Source of the DNA: Blumeriella jaapii
Taxonomy: Eukaryota; Ascomycota; Leotiomycetes; Helotiales; Drepanopezizaceae
Length of the DNA: 64,000 nt
NCBI GenBank assembly: GCA_009599575.1
Contig: VWND01000028.1
Coordinates: 186,001 to 250,000, forward strand
Reading direction: 5' to 3'
Position 1 is the first letter of the stretch. Each line of letters starts with the position of its first letter. The notes below the pieces were generated by a model. It made no database searches and was not told the DNA's origin. It saw only the letters and a list, made by a program, of their open reading frames with translations. Both the position numbers and the translations under genes were made by a program. This document shows, piece after piece, positions 12,061-22,427 of this stretch.

Positions 12061-12904
12061 TAAATTGCAAAAGCTTTAGCATTCAGAATCGTGGCGAAAT
12101 ATGGCCGGTTTTTTATCGATAAGTTTGGCTTAAACGCTGATTTCGAAAAAAGTAAAGTTTTTAACTGGCTATAAAAAAAAAAAATAATCCAGGTTTGCTT
12201 ACCTATAGCTAAATTCGCTTCGTATCGGAAAGGGCGCGTATTAATCGGCTTAATTTTGATTTGAATAAAAACTTCGTTTTTTATATATGTTTTAAGCAAT
12301 AGAAAACGTCGCCGAATAGCTCCGGAACCGTAGCTAAAACGTTTTGTATCGCGTAATTATATTATTTTTCCGAGGTGCGTACGGCGGTAGCTTCGAATAC
12401 TTTGCGGAAAATTTCGACGCTTTTTTGAGTAATAAAAAGGTTTTTGGTTTTTAGGTTAATTAAATGGAAGATCCAGCCTGTTTTCGTAAGCGTCAGATTT
12501 TTAATCGCGTTTTTCGTTAGGCCCGGTATGAATTTCGCGATTTTTTATTTAAAAACGAAAGTGTTAGATTTGTTTAGCAAAATGCTTTCCGCCGACGTAA
12601 TTAAAAAGCGATAGTTTTGTCGAATTTTTGCTGGTTGGTTTCCGGTGAACGAGTTTAAGAAAACGCGTAAGATTTCGCTGGTAAACGGACGCGTTTGTTA
12701 TTATAGCTTTTTGGCGGTGGTCGATTTTAATTTCTCGGGGTTTATTAGGGTTTTTGGGATTTTTCGTAAAACTCGGTTTGCTTAAGTAACTGATTTAGCA
12801 AAAAAGGAAAAAGGGTCGATGCTACCTGGCGAGGCGGCGAAGGGAGTAATAAAAGCGCGGGTTTGCAAAAAGAGAATAAGGCCTTTTGCAAGCTTTTCGG
12901 CGTA

Positions 12905-12909
12905 TTATC
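12905..12909. repeat. TSD of Gypsy insertion, left (TTATC)
   Basis: TTATC directly precedes the LTR at 12910 and is repeated directly after the other LTR at 19302-19306. LINE copy 2 carries the single uninterrupted site (GCGTATTATCGCG, read on the minus strand near 62190-62205). Confidence 0.95.
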
Positions 12910-13162
12910 TGTCACAGCTAGCTTGAGGGTGATCGGAATAATATGGACCAAAAGGTACGCATATAAATTGAAAGAAAAACACCGAGCTAGAATGCTCGGG
13001 GTCGCGAACTTTATGTACAGTGGGTTGCGCTTGTGGATCACGTGACTTAGCGCGAGGCCTAATGGCCGAGGTGGTCCGTGCCCCAAACCTTAATCCAACA
13101 CCACCAGCATTCATACCATTGGCAACCATACCACTGGCCTACCACTGGCCAGGATCGTAACA
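12910..13162 (-). repeat. Gypsy LTR (3' in element orientation)
   Basis: Starts TGTCACAGCTAGC and ends GGATCGTAACA on the plus strand. It aligns base for base with 19047-19301 except about eight transitions and one 2-bp length difference near 13140. It contains a CACGTGA word. Confidence 0.95.
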
Positions 13163-13181
13163 CTACCCCCCCCCTCCGAAG
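13163..13181 (-). other. Polypurine tract of Gypsy element
   Basis: Plus-strand CTACCCCCCCCCTCCGAAG abuts the LTR. On the element strand this is a G/A-rich run ending just before TGTTACGATCC, the expected primer site for plus-strand DNA synthesis. Confidence 0.75.
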
Positions 13182-13189
13182 AACTGCGT

Positions 13190-13760
13190 CCTCGCAGTTG
13201 CAATCATGGGTCTATCGTTCTCCAACTCGGTGTAATCTTCCCTGCCTTCGTTATAAGCTTGCAACCATGCGAAAAACGCTCGTAGAGAACTTTTGACGGT
13301 GGGATATGATCGGTGGAATGCCTAAAAAATATAAAAGGCCGTTATAGCGTCAAAACAAAAGTACCATTCGAGATCTTCATCAGCGCTTTTCCAATTGACC
13401 TGGTATTGCAATATTCTTTTGTACAACTTCGAACCTACTATTCCTTCGATTTTCCACTCCGTTTATTCAAAAAATAATTAAATAAAAGCTGGTTCGGAGC
13501 GGCGTTGGCCAGGTAAAAGATTGCTAATATGCTTTCGAAGCGAATATAAATAAAAAATTAAATAAATTAACTAATCTGCGGAAAAGTCAAGCTTTCAACT
13601 CTTTCCTACTTTATCGACGACCTTAACTGGGCCGTACCACTTATTTAAAAGCTTCCGGGAAAGTCGGTCGAGCTTCCAATTCTTAATACTTACCAATACT
13701 TCGTCGCTTATATTCCAATCCACTGGTCGTTTGTGCAAATTAGCGAAGCGCTCCATTTTA
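13190..13760 (-). pseudogene. Gypsy pol C-terminus, integrase tail/possible chromodomain
   Basis: Minus-strand reading finds K-L-D-R-L-S-R-K-L-L-N-K-W-Y-G-P followed by V-V-D-K-V-G, the fungal Gypsy integrase C-terminal segment (usually KLxxKWxGPF). Close to the polypurine tract it reads E-D-A-V-L-R-R-G, typical of the end of such polyproteins. The chromodomain between them is only inferred from spacing, because stops obscure it. Confidence 0.6.
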
Positions 13761-13999
13761 GCTTGTTATTGCGTAATAAACGATTGCGCGTATTTTACAA
13801 CCTTTTTAGCTCGGAAGGCCAAATGCAAAGCCTCGTCGCGGTTAAGCTTTTCGGTGGCCGAGCGAAGGAAACGGAAGTTATTCATATCCCAGAATATGCG
13901 AGCCTCGTATCCATTTAAAACTTAAAAAAAAAAAAACGTTGCCGAAAGACTCGTGCGGCAAAATCAATTGTGCAATATTTATCAAAAATAAAAAGCGTC

Positions 14000-14500
14000 C
14001 TTAATTGTTTTAATAATAAAAGCAAAAAAAGCGAAAGCGTTGCTTAATATACTAATTTATTATTTCGGTCTGCCTATCGATATTAAGATTATACGCAATA
14101 ATCAATTTGACCTTGGTCTCTAATATGCGACAGAGTTTTTATCAAAAAACCGAAACAAATTAAGCTTTTCGGTCCGAAACAATTAAATCCGGCATACCGA
14201 AATAGCGCACCCAATAAATTAAAAACAAAATTGCCAGCTCTTTCGCTGTGATAGTTTTATAACAAAAGACTGACAAAAGCTTTTTGAACAAGCGATCCAT
14301 CATTACGAAAGCGAAATCGTAACTATTTTCGTCTAATAAAAGCTTCGTAAAATCCATCGTTAAATATTAATAAAATCTGCTGAATATAAGCAGAAGCTTT
14401 AAAAAGCCCGGGATCTTGTCGCGCCTAGCTTTTATTCGTATGCAACGATAATTCGAAACGTACTACTATATATCTGCTCCTATAACCTTCTAATAATATT
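14000..14500 (-). pseudogene. Gypsy integrase core remnant
   Basis: The minus strand shows the zinc-finger end (C-I-R-I-K-A-R-R-D-K), then M-D-F-T-K-L-L, then a 65-codon open stretch (14357-14160) ending Y-F-G-M-P-D-L-I-V-S-D-R. The first Asp (MDF) and second Asp (VSDR) of the DDE triad are visible. The downstream Glu was not located with confidence. Confidence 0.75.
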
Positions 14501-14999
14501 TACGACCGACCAAAAGCTTTATTTTTCTTATCCTAGCGTATGCTACGCAAAACTGTTCGTAAATATATCGAATCAAAAAAATTCGCAATTCGGAAAGTTT
14601 CAAAAGCATTACCAATCTGCTTTGGAAAAACAATTTGTTTTGTCGCAATTAATAATCAAAGCTATGATTACGGATTTGCGCTCGTTGCGCTTCGAAAAAA
14701 AAAGAATTTTTGTTAGCTTGCAGCAAATCGTTTATAATTGTATAGCTATGCATATCGTACGCGATCACGGAAGTTGGGTCTGCGGATTCTTCTATAAGCA
14801 TTTTATCCTTTTCGCTTTCGCTGTCTTTTTCGGAAAAAGTGCCGTCGTTATCGTGCTTATCGGAAGCTATTTCCATAAGCGCTAGCGTGGTTATGCTTTT
14901 AGCAGCCATTTCCTTTAAAATCTGAAAATCCAACTTATCGTCGGAAAGCATTTGCTGCTTCCGAGCTGCTCGCTGTCGTGCTTTCAATAAAAAAATATT

Positions 15000-15431
15000 C
15001 TGGTTTTTGCGAAAAAAGATATCAGCGAGCGTATTAATAATTCCCGACCGGTATATAATTGTAAAATAAAAATCGGCGAAAAACTCGGCTTATCGGATTT
15101 ATCGGGCCGAAAAATCCTTGGTTATTATAAAATATTCCAAAGCGCGGTGATCGGTATATATATATATGTTTTTTTGGGCGTCCAACAGCTCCGGCTTGTA
15201 ATTTTTAAAAAAACGAAAAATAGCGAAAAGCTTTTTATCGTAAATCGAATAATTAAGCTCGGCGTCGATTATAATCTTAAAGAAAAAACCGACCGGGTAA
15301 TAGAAATTATCTTTTTGCAATTGCGACAATACGCCAGCCACTACCCCATCAAAAAAATCGGTTTCCAGGCGCGTTTGCTTATAAAAGTCGTAATAGCACA
15401 GGATAGGAGCACTTAGCAAGGCCTTGCGCAA
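15000..15431 (-). pseudogene. Gypsy RNase H remnant
   Basis: The 110-codon minus-strand segment has P-I-L-C-Y-Y-D, L-E-T-D-F-F-D-G-V-V-A-G-V-L-S-Q, then N-Y-S-I-Y-D-K-K-L-F-A-I and Y-T-D-H-R-A-L-E-Y-F. This follows the Ty3-type RNase H layout (ETDASxxAxGAVLSQ, YDKELLAI, TDHKNLEYF), with the catalytic Asp-containing DAS turned to DFF. Confidence 0.85.
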
Positions 15432-15437
15432 TGCCTC

Positions 15438-16300
15438 CTATACGTCTTTCTGCTTTTTCTCGAATACGAAAAGAACGTTTTTGCCTGTAAAAACAGTGAG
15501 AAAGCGGCAAATACGGCTATAGCCGGCTATAAAGCGTTTGTAGAAATTGCAAAAGCCTAGAAAGCTTTGCACGCTTCGCATATTCGCTGCATATTGCCAG
15601 TTTTTAATAATAGCGATCTTTTCCGGATTTATTTCAATGCTTTGGATACTGATAACGAAACCTAGAAATTTGATTTTCGTAATATTAAACTCGCATTTTT
15701 TAATATCAGCTTTCAGGCCGTATTTTCTTAGGATCGACAAAATCTTTTTAACGTAAACCTTATATTTCAAATCATTCGCGGAGTAAATAAAAATATCGTC
15801 AAAATACGCCGAGCAGAAATCATTTAAATGCTCCATAAAAATATTATTAATAAAGCGTTGAAATATGGCGGGCCTATTAGTAAAGCCGAACGAAAGGATT
15901 TTATACTTATATATACCGTATCGGATGCGGAAACTGGTCAGTTTTTCAAACTTTTCGAATATCCGGACTCGATTAAATGCTTATTAAATATCAATTTTCG
16001 TAAACACTTTGGCTTTAGTAATTCGCGCTAGCATTTCGTCGATCAAAAGCAAAAGATAAAAATCCTTTTTCGTAAGGTCGTTAAGCTTGCGGTAATCGAT
16101 ATATAAGCGCATAAAGCCGTTTGACTTTTTAGTAAATAAAATCGGGGCGGCGAAAAAAGCATTAAAAGGTTTAATAAAACCCTTATGCAAATTATCGAAA
16201 ATATAACTTTTAACTTCTGTAAGCTATTTATCCGTAAAGCGTCTGAATGGTTTTATAAAAAGCGTATTCTTCGTGGCCAGGTGTATTTTGTGATTTATAC
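15438..16300 (-). pseudogene. Gypsy reverse transcriptase remnant
   Basis: Two open minus-strand pieces (16190-15984 and 15836-15438), separated by stops, cover the RT. The first has R-L-Y-I-D-Y-R-K-L-N-D-L-T. The second carries the catalytic box A-Y-F-D-D-I-F-I-Y-S, with YFDD at 15795-15806, and then the thumb/connection region ending F-L-G-F-C-N-F-Y-K-R-F-I. The catalytic aspartates survive even though the frame is broken. Confidence 0.9.
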
Positions 16301-17199
16301 CGGGGCGGCGAAAAGCGAACTTATCGCTTTTTTGCTTATAAAACAATTTTTCGAACTCCGAATATTAAACTGGAAAAAGCTTTCTTACAAAAACCACGTT
16401 GTCGTCATATTTGATTTGCAAGGCGTCGGGAACGGAAATACTTTTTACTGCCGCGAGCTGTATAACTTTTTCAGACTCGGCGACCTTCGCACGGCGGGAA
16501 CGTTTTTTATTTATATTATGCACAAAGGCAACAAACGTGCAGTCGCTGGATGGTAGTAACTTTTTTTTTCGCGGTTCGCATTCGCTTTTCGTAACGTGTT
16601 TGCAAAGCGCTAAATGCAAAGGCGGAAATACAGCTGATATTGCAATTGGAAATAAAAGGGGTAGCAACTGGCCCGGTTGAAAAAACCGGCTTGGTCGGTT
16701 CAGAGCTGCCAATAAGAAACTTTTTTATTTTGTTCAAACTGCTTTTAAAGTTTCGCATGAACGTAGAGGGTCTACCAGCTTCAAAGCCTAAATGAGCTTT
16801 TTTAATCGTTGCAGAAGTGCTGGCAGAGGTATGTAAGGCTCCCATTGCGCTGTTTCGTCTGTCTGCATTCTTTTAATGCATACGACTAAGCACTTTGGGC
16901 TCTTTTCGCTAATTAAAATCGACGAACAATTGCTCGTTGAAATAAAAAATGATAGGCATATCGAATGGTCATTTTATTTTGTTTTTTCTTTGGCCGTACG
17001 CTTGCTTCAAATCGTAATGCTGTAAAAATTTGCGACCAATAAAAACGTCGGTAAAGCCCAGGTTTGTGACTAGAAAAAAAAAATTTACACGACGTCGGTC
17101 AATCGTAAAAAAAAGAAAAATAGCAAAAGAAATAAGCTCCCCCGGCTCGCCATTATAGCCGGTGGATATAATAAACTTATGCAGCCGAATAAAACTTAC

Positions 17200-17290
17200 T
17201 CCGAAACGTTAAGAAAGTTAATACGCCAAAAAAGTTTTGATCGCACCGAAAATGTTAGCTCCGCTATCGATATATGCAAATGTTTTAATA
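17200..17290 (-). pseudogene. Gypsy aspartic protease remnant
   Basis: The minus strand reads Y-I-D-S-G-A-N-I-F-G, matching the D-S/T-G-A active-site turn of retropepsins, between the gag zinc knuckle and the RT. Stops lie on both sides. Confidence 0.65.
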
Positions 17291-17417
17291 TATAATCCAT
17301 TGCGTGCTAATTTTATAAAAACTAAAAACTGTCGCCCTCCTATTAAAAAGCGCTGATCAAACTTTAAATCCTTCCACAAATCGAATCCCTTACTATGGTA
17401 AAAGTCTTTGCCACGGC

Positions 17418-18799
17418 TTAAGAATTTTTTAACAGATCGTTTTGCTTTTCGTCGATAGCCATCTCGGCGATCTTGCGACTAAGCTTGGCGTCGGGGCAAA
17501 CGTCTGCGAAATAGCCGGGCTTGCCGCAGTTATAACAAACGCCAGGAAAACGCGCAGCCAAGCGAAAAAAACCGGGGGTGGCAGGAGTGGCAGCCATACG
17601 CTCGTAAGAATCTCTGCTAAGAAAAGAAGAAGCTGTGCGAGCAGAAGGGGCTGAAAAGGTAGAACGCCAGAAGACCTTAAGAATACCGGAAGTACGCCTA
17701 GAGTCCTGGTTAGCAAAAGCCACAGCAGGGGAAGAATGGCTTATGCGACGGACAAAAGCCATCTTTTCAGCTCGGATATTGCGTGACTCCTTATCCGCAA
17801 CGGCCAAGAATTCGTTCAAAGCAATATAATCGCCATTTATCTTATACTTTTCCATTCGAAAATCGTGCTTAAAAATGGAAATAACTTTTTCGCATATATT
17901 TTTAACTAACGGTCTTTAGCAACTTTGCCAATGACTGCGTAACGGATAAATAAGAAACGAAAATCATTGTAGGTCTGACCGTTGTTCATATAAAACTTAT
18001 TATACTGCAATTTGGCAGACTGGACGCGGTTGTGATCAAAAAAGCGCTGATCAAAAATGCGGAAGACGTTTCGGGCCGACTGGGCTTGGTTATGGAACTC
18101 GGGGTTCAAATGCTTCAAGATGATGGTCTTTGCCTTCCCAATAATGCACTTAAAATATGCTTTGGCTTGGTCCATGCCTTATATAAAGTTTTCTGAGTAT
18201 TTTTTAATAAACAGCTTTATATCCATCTTCTATGCGTTATATTCAACCTCTCTTTAATAATCGCTGAAAGCGTGGCGAAGGTATTTGACCTTGGATGGTT
18301 CGACTCGGGGAATAGCTAGGTCGAGGACGGGGAAATAGTACTCGGAAATTGGTTAGAAATCTGCGGTGAGAGCGCGCGAAGCTCGGAATAAAAAAAAGGC
18401 GTCGCGGGCGATATTGGCGGAAAGGGCTGGAAAGCGAGCGGCGGCGATGGCTTAAGCGATCATTTGGGCGATTTGAAGCTGCTGGGCCGCAGTGAATCCT
18501 TCAGCGTTGGCAGATATGCTGGGTAGTCGGTTTGAGAGCACTCGTCGGTTTGAAGGCATTGGGGTGTCAGCGTCGTACAACTCGACCTTAAGTTCGATGG
18601 TAGAGCGAAAGGATCCAGCAGCAGATGACTGTGGTTCGGTAGAGAAGTCGTGGAATAAAAACTCGCTGCCAAAGTCGTCGAAAGAGCCTGAAACGAATGA
18701 AGATTCGAAAGCGCCAGAGGCAGAAGCAGAGAATGGAGGTGCTGACTCGAAGCCGAATCGTACGGGTTGCGTTCGTTCTCGGGTGCCGCGTCGACTCAT
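17418..18799 (-). pseudogene. Gypsy gag, frame-broken
   Basis: The likely start is MSRRGTRER at 18799. Three open pieces remain: 18799-18452 (Ser/Phe-rich), 18175-17906 (capsid-like, with D-Q-A-K-A-Y-F and F-R-I-F-D-Q-R-F) and 17855-17418, which ends in a CCHC knuckle C-Y-N-C-G-K-P-G-Y-F-A-D-V-C. The usual His of the knuckle is Tyr here, a C-to-T type change. Gag would form the virus-like particle; this copy cannot make a full one. Confidence 0.85.
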
Positions 18800-19046
18800 A
18801 AAAAGGGCATGAGGTGTTGTAATGTTAAGAAGAAGCGATTCGAGTTGCAGAGGCAGATCGAATTGATGGGGAAAAAAGATTCCAGCTTTTTCTGGAAACA
18901 AAATCAGTAGAAAAGAGTTCTGATCAAGGCACCGATAAATAAACGTCGGTACGAGCGGCCTGAAAAGAGTTCGAGTTGCAGAGGCAGATCGAGTCCTTAA
19001 CCGTGGATACAAAGCTTCCCAGCGAAGGTTGTTTGGTCTTTCTTTA

Positions 19047-19301
19047 TGTCACAGCTAGCTTGAGAGTGATCGGGATGATATGGACCAAAAGGTACGCATA
19101 TAAATTGAAAGAAAAACACCGAGCTAAAATGCTCGGGGTCGCGAACTTTATGTACAGTAGGTTGCGCTTGTGGGTCACGTGACTTAGCGCGAGGCCTAGT
19201 GGCCGAGGTGGTCCGTGCCCCAAACCTTAATCCAACACCACCAGCATTCATACCACTGGCAACCATACCACTGGCAACTACCACTGGCCAGGATCGTAAC
19301 A
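19047..19301 (-). repeat. Gypsy LTR (5' in element orientation)
   Basis: Partner of 12910-13162. All base differences I could find between the two are A/G or C/T exchanges, apart from CTACC against AACTACC near the end. TTATC follows at once at 19302. Confidence 0.95.
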
Positions 19302-19741
19302 TTATCGCGCTTCGGGCTTTTTTGCTGGTTTACGACGCTGTCGGCAGCGGTCGCGAATTGTGCCCATACTTTGCGGCGTATTTGAGACTGTCGGTTTGCT
19401 TCGTCGAGCTGGCTGATAATGGCCGACGTTGCAATAATAGATATTCGCGCTTCGTGTTCTAAAGCGAGGGGAAAGGGGCGAGTGCTGAAGATATTCGCCT
19501 GCTTTTTTTTTTTAGAATGCAGGTTCTGTTGGGACGGTGAGGTTGCGTTTATAGAGCGAATATATAATTCGTCGTGGTCGTGGTCGTGATCGTGGTCGTC
19601 GGACGACCGAAAGGGGGTGGAAGGAATTATTTCGCGAGCTGCACGGCGAACGCGACGAGCTTTCGAGCTGATTTCTCGAGATTCGGAAAGAAACGAGTCT
19701 CCCGAATCGAATGCAGTGAATTTAGTGATTGTTGCGAACAA
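19302..19741 (-). pseudogene. LINE copy 1 ORF1 N-terminus
   Basis: An open minus-strand frame begins near 19741 (F-A-T-I-T-K-F-T-A-F-D-S-G-D) and runs into the LTR at 19301; it continues in the LINE at 12909-12745. It has a low-complexity D-H-D-H-D-H stretch, Ser/Arg-rich segments and a Q-L-D-E-A-N-R-Q helix, as in LINE ORF1 (RNA-binding) proteins. The same protein text, with transitions, appears on the plus strand at 61770-62040. Confidence 0.75.
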
Positions 19742-19782
19742 AAAGTAGAATCCGTGTATGTTGTGAAGGATGGCAATTTATG

Positions 19783-19796
19783 ACTAACTACGCGAG
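19783..19796. repeat. Right target-site duplication of LINE copy 1
   Basis: ACTAACTACGCGAG is the partner of 7015-7028 (one C/T mismatch). It sets the LINE 5' junction at about 19782. Confidence 0.85.
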
Positions 19797-19898
19797 GAAA
19801 CTTCGGGTGGGGCAATTGACAATAGGGTATAATCATTATCGTTGAGCTAATGTCCAAAATATCTTCATGTGCAGCAAATAAATCTCCACCAGGGAGTT

Positions 19899-22427
19899 CT
19901 ACTCCGGGGGGCTCGGGCACAAGTCGTAGTACCCATCAACATTATTCCCCCACCATTTAGGGAAAGGCTTCGAGACGCCCCCGGCGCCAAAGACAGCAAA
20001 TGAGAGGATGAAGAGCGCGAAGAGGCTCGCGCCGTCCCAGGCGCCGGTGACGAGGTAGGAGTAGTCCTTGAACCAGCGCGGGCGGTAGTTGCGCAAATAG
20101 AACTGGACGAAGAAGCCGGCGAGGAGCTGCGAAAAGATGACGCACGTCTGCGACTGGTTGTACGGTACGTATCCGGCGTACTGGATGAACTGCGGAAAGT
20201 TGATCTCGTTGAGCGCGAACCAGCCGACTTTGGGCTTGAAGTGGACGACGACGCGGTGCAGGGCGACGACGCCCGCGCCGATGACCATTCCGAGGGGCAC
20301 CATGGAGTACTGTGCGCCCGTCTTGTACAGGTACTTGGCGAGGGCCCACGTCGTGGCGTTGGTGTTGTAGGACTGAATCGTGGCGCCGGACCAGGATGCG
20401 GAGCCGTTGGTGTCGGCAAGCTCTTCCTGGCGACCGTCGACGATGGAGATCATGACGGCGTAGTTGACGAAGCCGCCGAGGATGGTGCCGTAACACTGAG
20501 TCAGGAACATGACGCGGGAGGGTATCTTGAGATACTCGCCCATCTTCAGATCGTTGCAGAGGTTGACGGCATTAGCGATGACGTTGTGGGAGAAGGCAGC
20601 GAAGTACATATTGCCCACCGGCTTCCCAGGGACCATGAGACCCGCCAACATCTTGGAGAAGTTGTTGGTGGCGATGCCGTTGCCGAAGCGTGAGTAGAGG
20701 ATGCAGGAGAATGGGGCGATGATGATACCCATGAGAAGGGAGACTACGTATCCCCATACCGGGAGCGTGATGTTCTGGGTGAGAACAACGACGAGTCCGA
20801 GGACGAAGGAGAGGACGAGAACAGCCGCATACCACCACCAAGGGCTCTCCTTGTAGTGTTTGACCATATGGGCGTGATGGATGTCGTTGTACTCCCCCTT
20901 CCGCGCGCTTTGGTATGACTTTCTGATATCGCCACCCCAGAATAAGATGCAGTGGGCAATCAAAGCACCAATCTAAAGCGCATTAGTTATGAGTTAGAAA
21001 GGAACGTTGACTGGAACAGGTTCTTACAGCAGCATTGGCCATAAACATAGCGTAAGCGAACGTCCCAGTGATCCTGGGCGCGCCATGTTGCTCCAATGCA
21101 GCCTCATCAAGGACACCATCAACGAAGACCTTAGTGAGAGGGTATCTCTCCCCATCGGCGGTGAGAAGACGTGTGGACATGAATGGGAGAGACTTTGCAT
21201 TCCAACCATTGCCATAATAGATCCCTAGCATGGCGATGAAGCACACGCCATATCCGATTGCGGAGTTCAGTTGGAGTTTAAGCGGCAGCGAAGTATTGAA
21301 GGAGGTAATATATTGCCAATCGAACGAGAGGTTGAAGAGACCCATCCCCTCGTTGTTGATCGATCCACCAAAGAGGTTTGTGAGGACAGCTGCTTTGCTG
21401 CCAGTAGCTCTCATGGAAGCCAAGCACGGGATGGAAACCGAGTTCAACCATGGAAACATGTAGGCCGGGAAGAACTCGTAGACGAACATGGAGCCAAATG
21501 CGTACCAGAAGTATCTGATGGGCTTCGAGCTCTTTACCTCCTGCCAATGGAGACCCTGCAGAGTCTTGACGGTGGGGAGAGTCGACCAGTAGACGGCGTC
21601 AACGTGCCAAACGCAAACGGGACGCAGGATACCAGCGATACCGTACCCGAACAATCCGATGGAGATGACAGTGAGGATAACGGTGACAGCGCTTAGATGC
21701 AAGCCATAGAAGATGTCTTGGGCGGCAAAAACTTGGACGCTAGCAGCAGCATTAGACGCGGATGTGGCGGTGATCGAGCAAATCGCGTGCTCCTTCAAGT
21801 TCCAAGGTCCATGATTGAAGAAGGAAAGAATGGTAATCCAGATAGGTGGCTTTCCCACTCCACCACGCCCTCTCCAACGAGCTTCAAAATGATCGCCACG
21901 CGGCAGGAGTTTAGCCCAGCCGTTACCGACGAAGTATGCAATCAACACGATAAAGGTTCCTTGAATAGTAACGGCGGTTGGTTTGAACTAAGACAAGTTA
22001 GCCGAGATTCGTTCCGTAGGTCATCAAGGCACTTGTTGAAGCACTTCACAGACAGTTGCCTGCATATGCAACTTACCGAGTAAATCTGGTACATGCATGC
22101 CTGAAAGGCAGACAGAATCGTAGCCAGGAAAATGGATCGGAAAGTCAAGGAGCTCTCGTGGTCATCTCGAAGAGGTAGAAGGTACTTGGCGGCATCCGCT
22201 CCAGTAACGATAATGCGGTCCTCATCATCACTGTCCTTGTTAACCGAATCGTCGTCTACTGTAGCTGCTGAAACTTTGAGGACATCTTTCTCATTTCCAG
22301 AGTCAATGATCGAGTGTCTCTTTTCGTTGATAGCAAGTATCTCCTTGTGGGTAGGGATCTCAGAGACATTGCCCATAGCCGGGTTCAGTCCCCCGACTAT
22401 AGTCGTGTCCAGTGCTGGTATTGGCAT
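19899..22427 (-). CDS. OPT-family oligopeptide transporter
   Basis: Three exons on the minus strand (22427-22077, 21987-21028, 20972-19899) join in phase 0 to give 794 residues, the usual size for fungal OPT proteins. The introns are 89 and 55 nt with GTAAG donors. After a hydrophilic N-terminus of about 95 residues, the protein is a chain of hydrophobic segments (roughly 14-16). It carries the family block G-P-W-N-L-K-E-H-A-I-C-S-I-T, then N-E-G-M-G-L-F-N and I-G-A-L-I-A-H-C-I-L-F-W. It ends with a conserved aromatic tail (K-W-W-G-N-N). Members import small peptides, glutathione or related compounds with protons at the plasma membrane; this one's substrate is not readable from sequence. The start is the first ATG in frame (MPIPALDTT). 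The stop lies about 100 bp from the LINE target duplication. Confidence 0.95.

Larger units (their letters stand above)
12910..19301 (-). mobile_element. Ty3/Gypsy LTR retrotransposon, nested in LINE
   Basis: A 6392-bp element on the minus strand with near-identical LTRs (253 and 255 bp), TG...CA ends and a 5-bp target duplication. Minus-strand order is LTR, gag (18799-17418), protease (about 17280-17200), RT (16300-15438), RNase H (15431-15000), integrase (14500-14000), a zone where a chromodomain would lie (13700-13200), polypurine tract and LTR. The order RT-RNaseH-integrase defines Ty3/Gypsy (Metaviridae-like) and not Copia. Every domain is cut by stops, though less densely than the host LINE. 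It inserted after the LINE and is younger. It is no longer autonomous. Confidence 0.93.
7029..19782 (-). mobile_element. RIP-degraded LINE (Tad1-like), copy 1, split by Gypsy
   Basis: A non-LTR retrotransposon on the minus strand, about 6.35 kb once the nested Gypsy element is removed. Its 5' end is near 19782 and its 3' end is the tail at 7029. Recognisable remnants in 5'-to-3' order: ORF1 N-terminus (19741-19302, then 12909-12745), ORF1 zinc-knuckle zone (about 12060-11890), ORF2 start with a degraded endonuclease (about 11340-10400), reverse transcriptase (about 10000-8900) and RNase H (8466-8315). Stops occur in every frame. DNA from 7062 to 12740 is strikingly rich in TTA, ATA and TAT, as expected after repeat-induced point mutation. 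The 5' 500 bp is much less damaged. Tad1 clade is inferred from the ORF1 zinc knuckles plus the ORF2 RNase H order. A 12-14-bp duplication flanks it. Confidence 0.85.

Noticed and set aside
19196..19741. 181-codon minus-strand frame as a single gene
   Set aside because: It begins in LINE ORF1 and runs into the Gypsy LTR; a chimera of two mobile elements.
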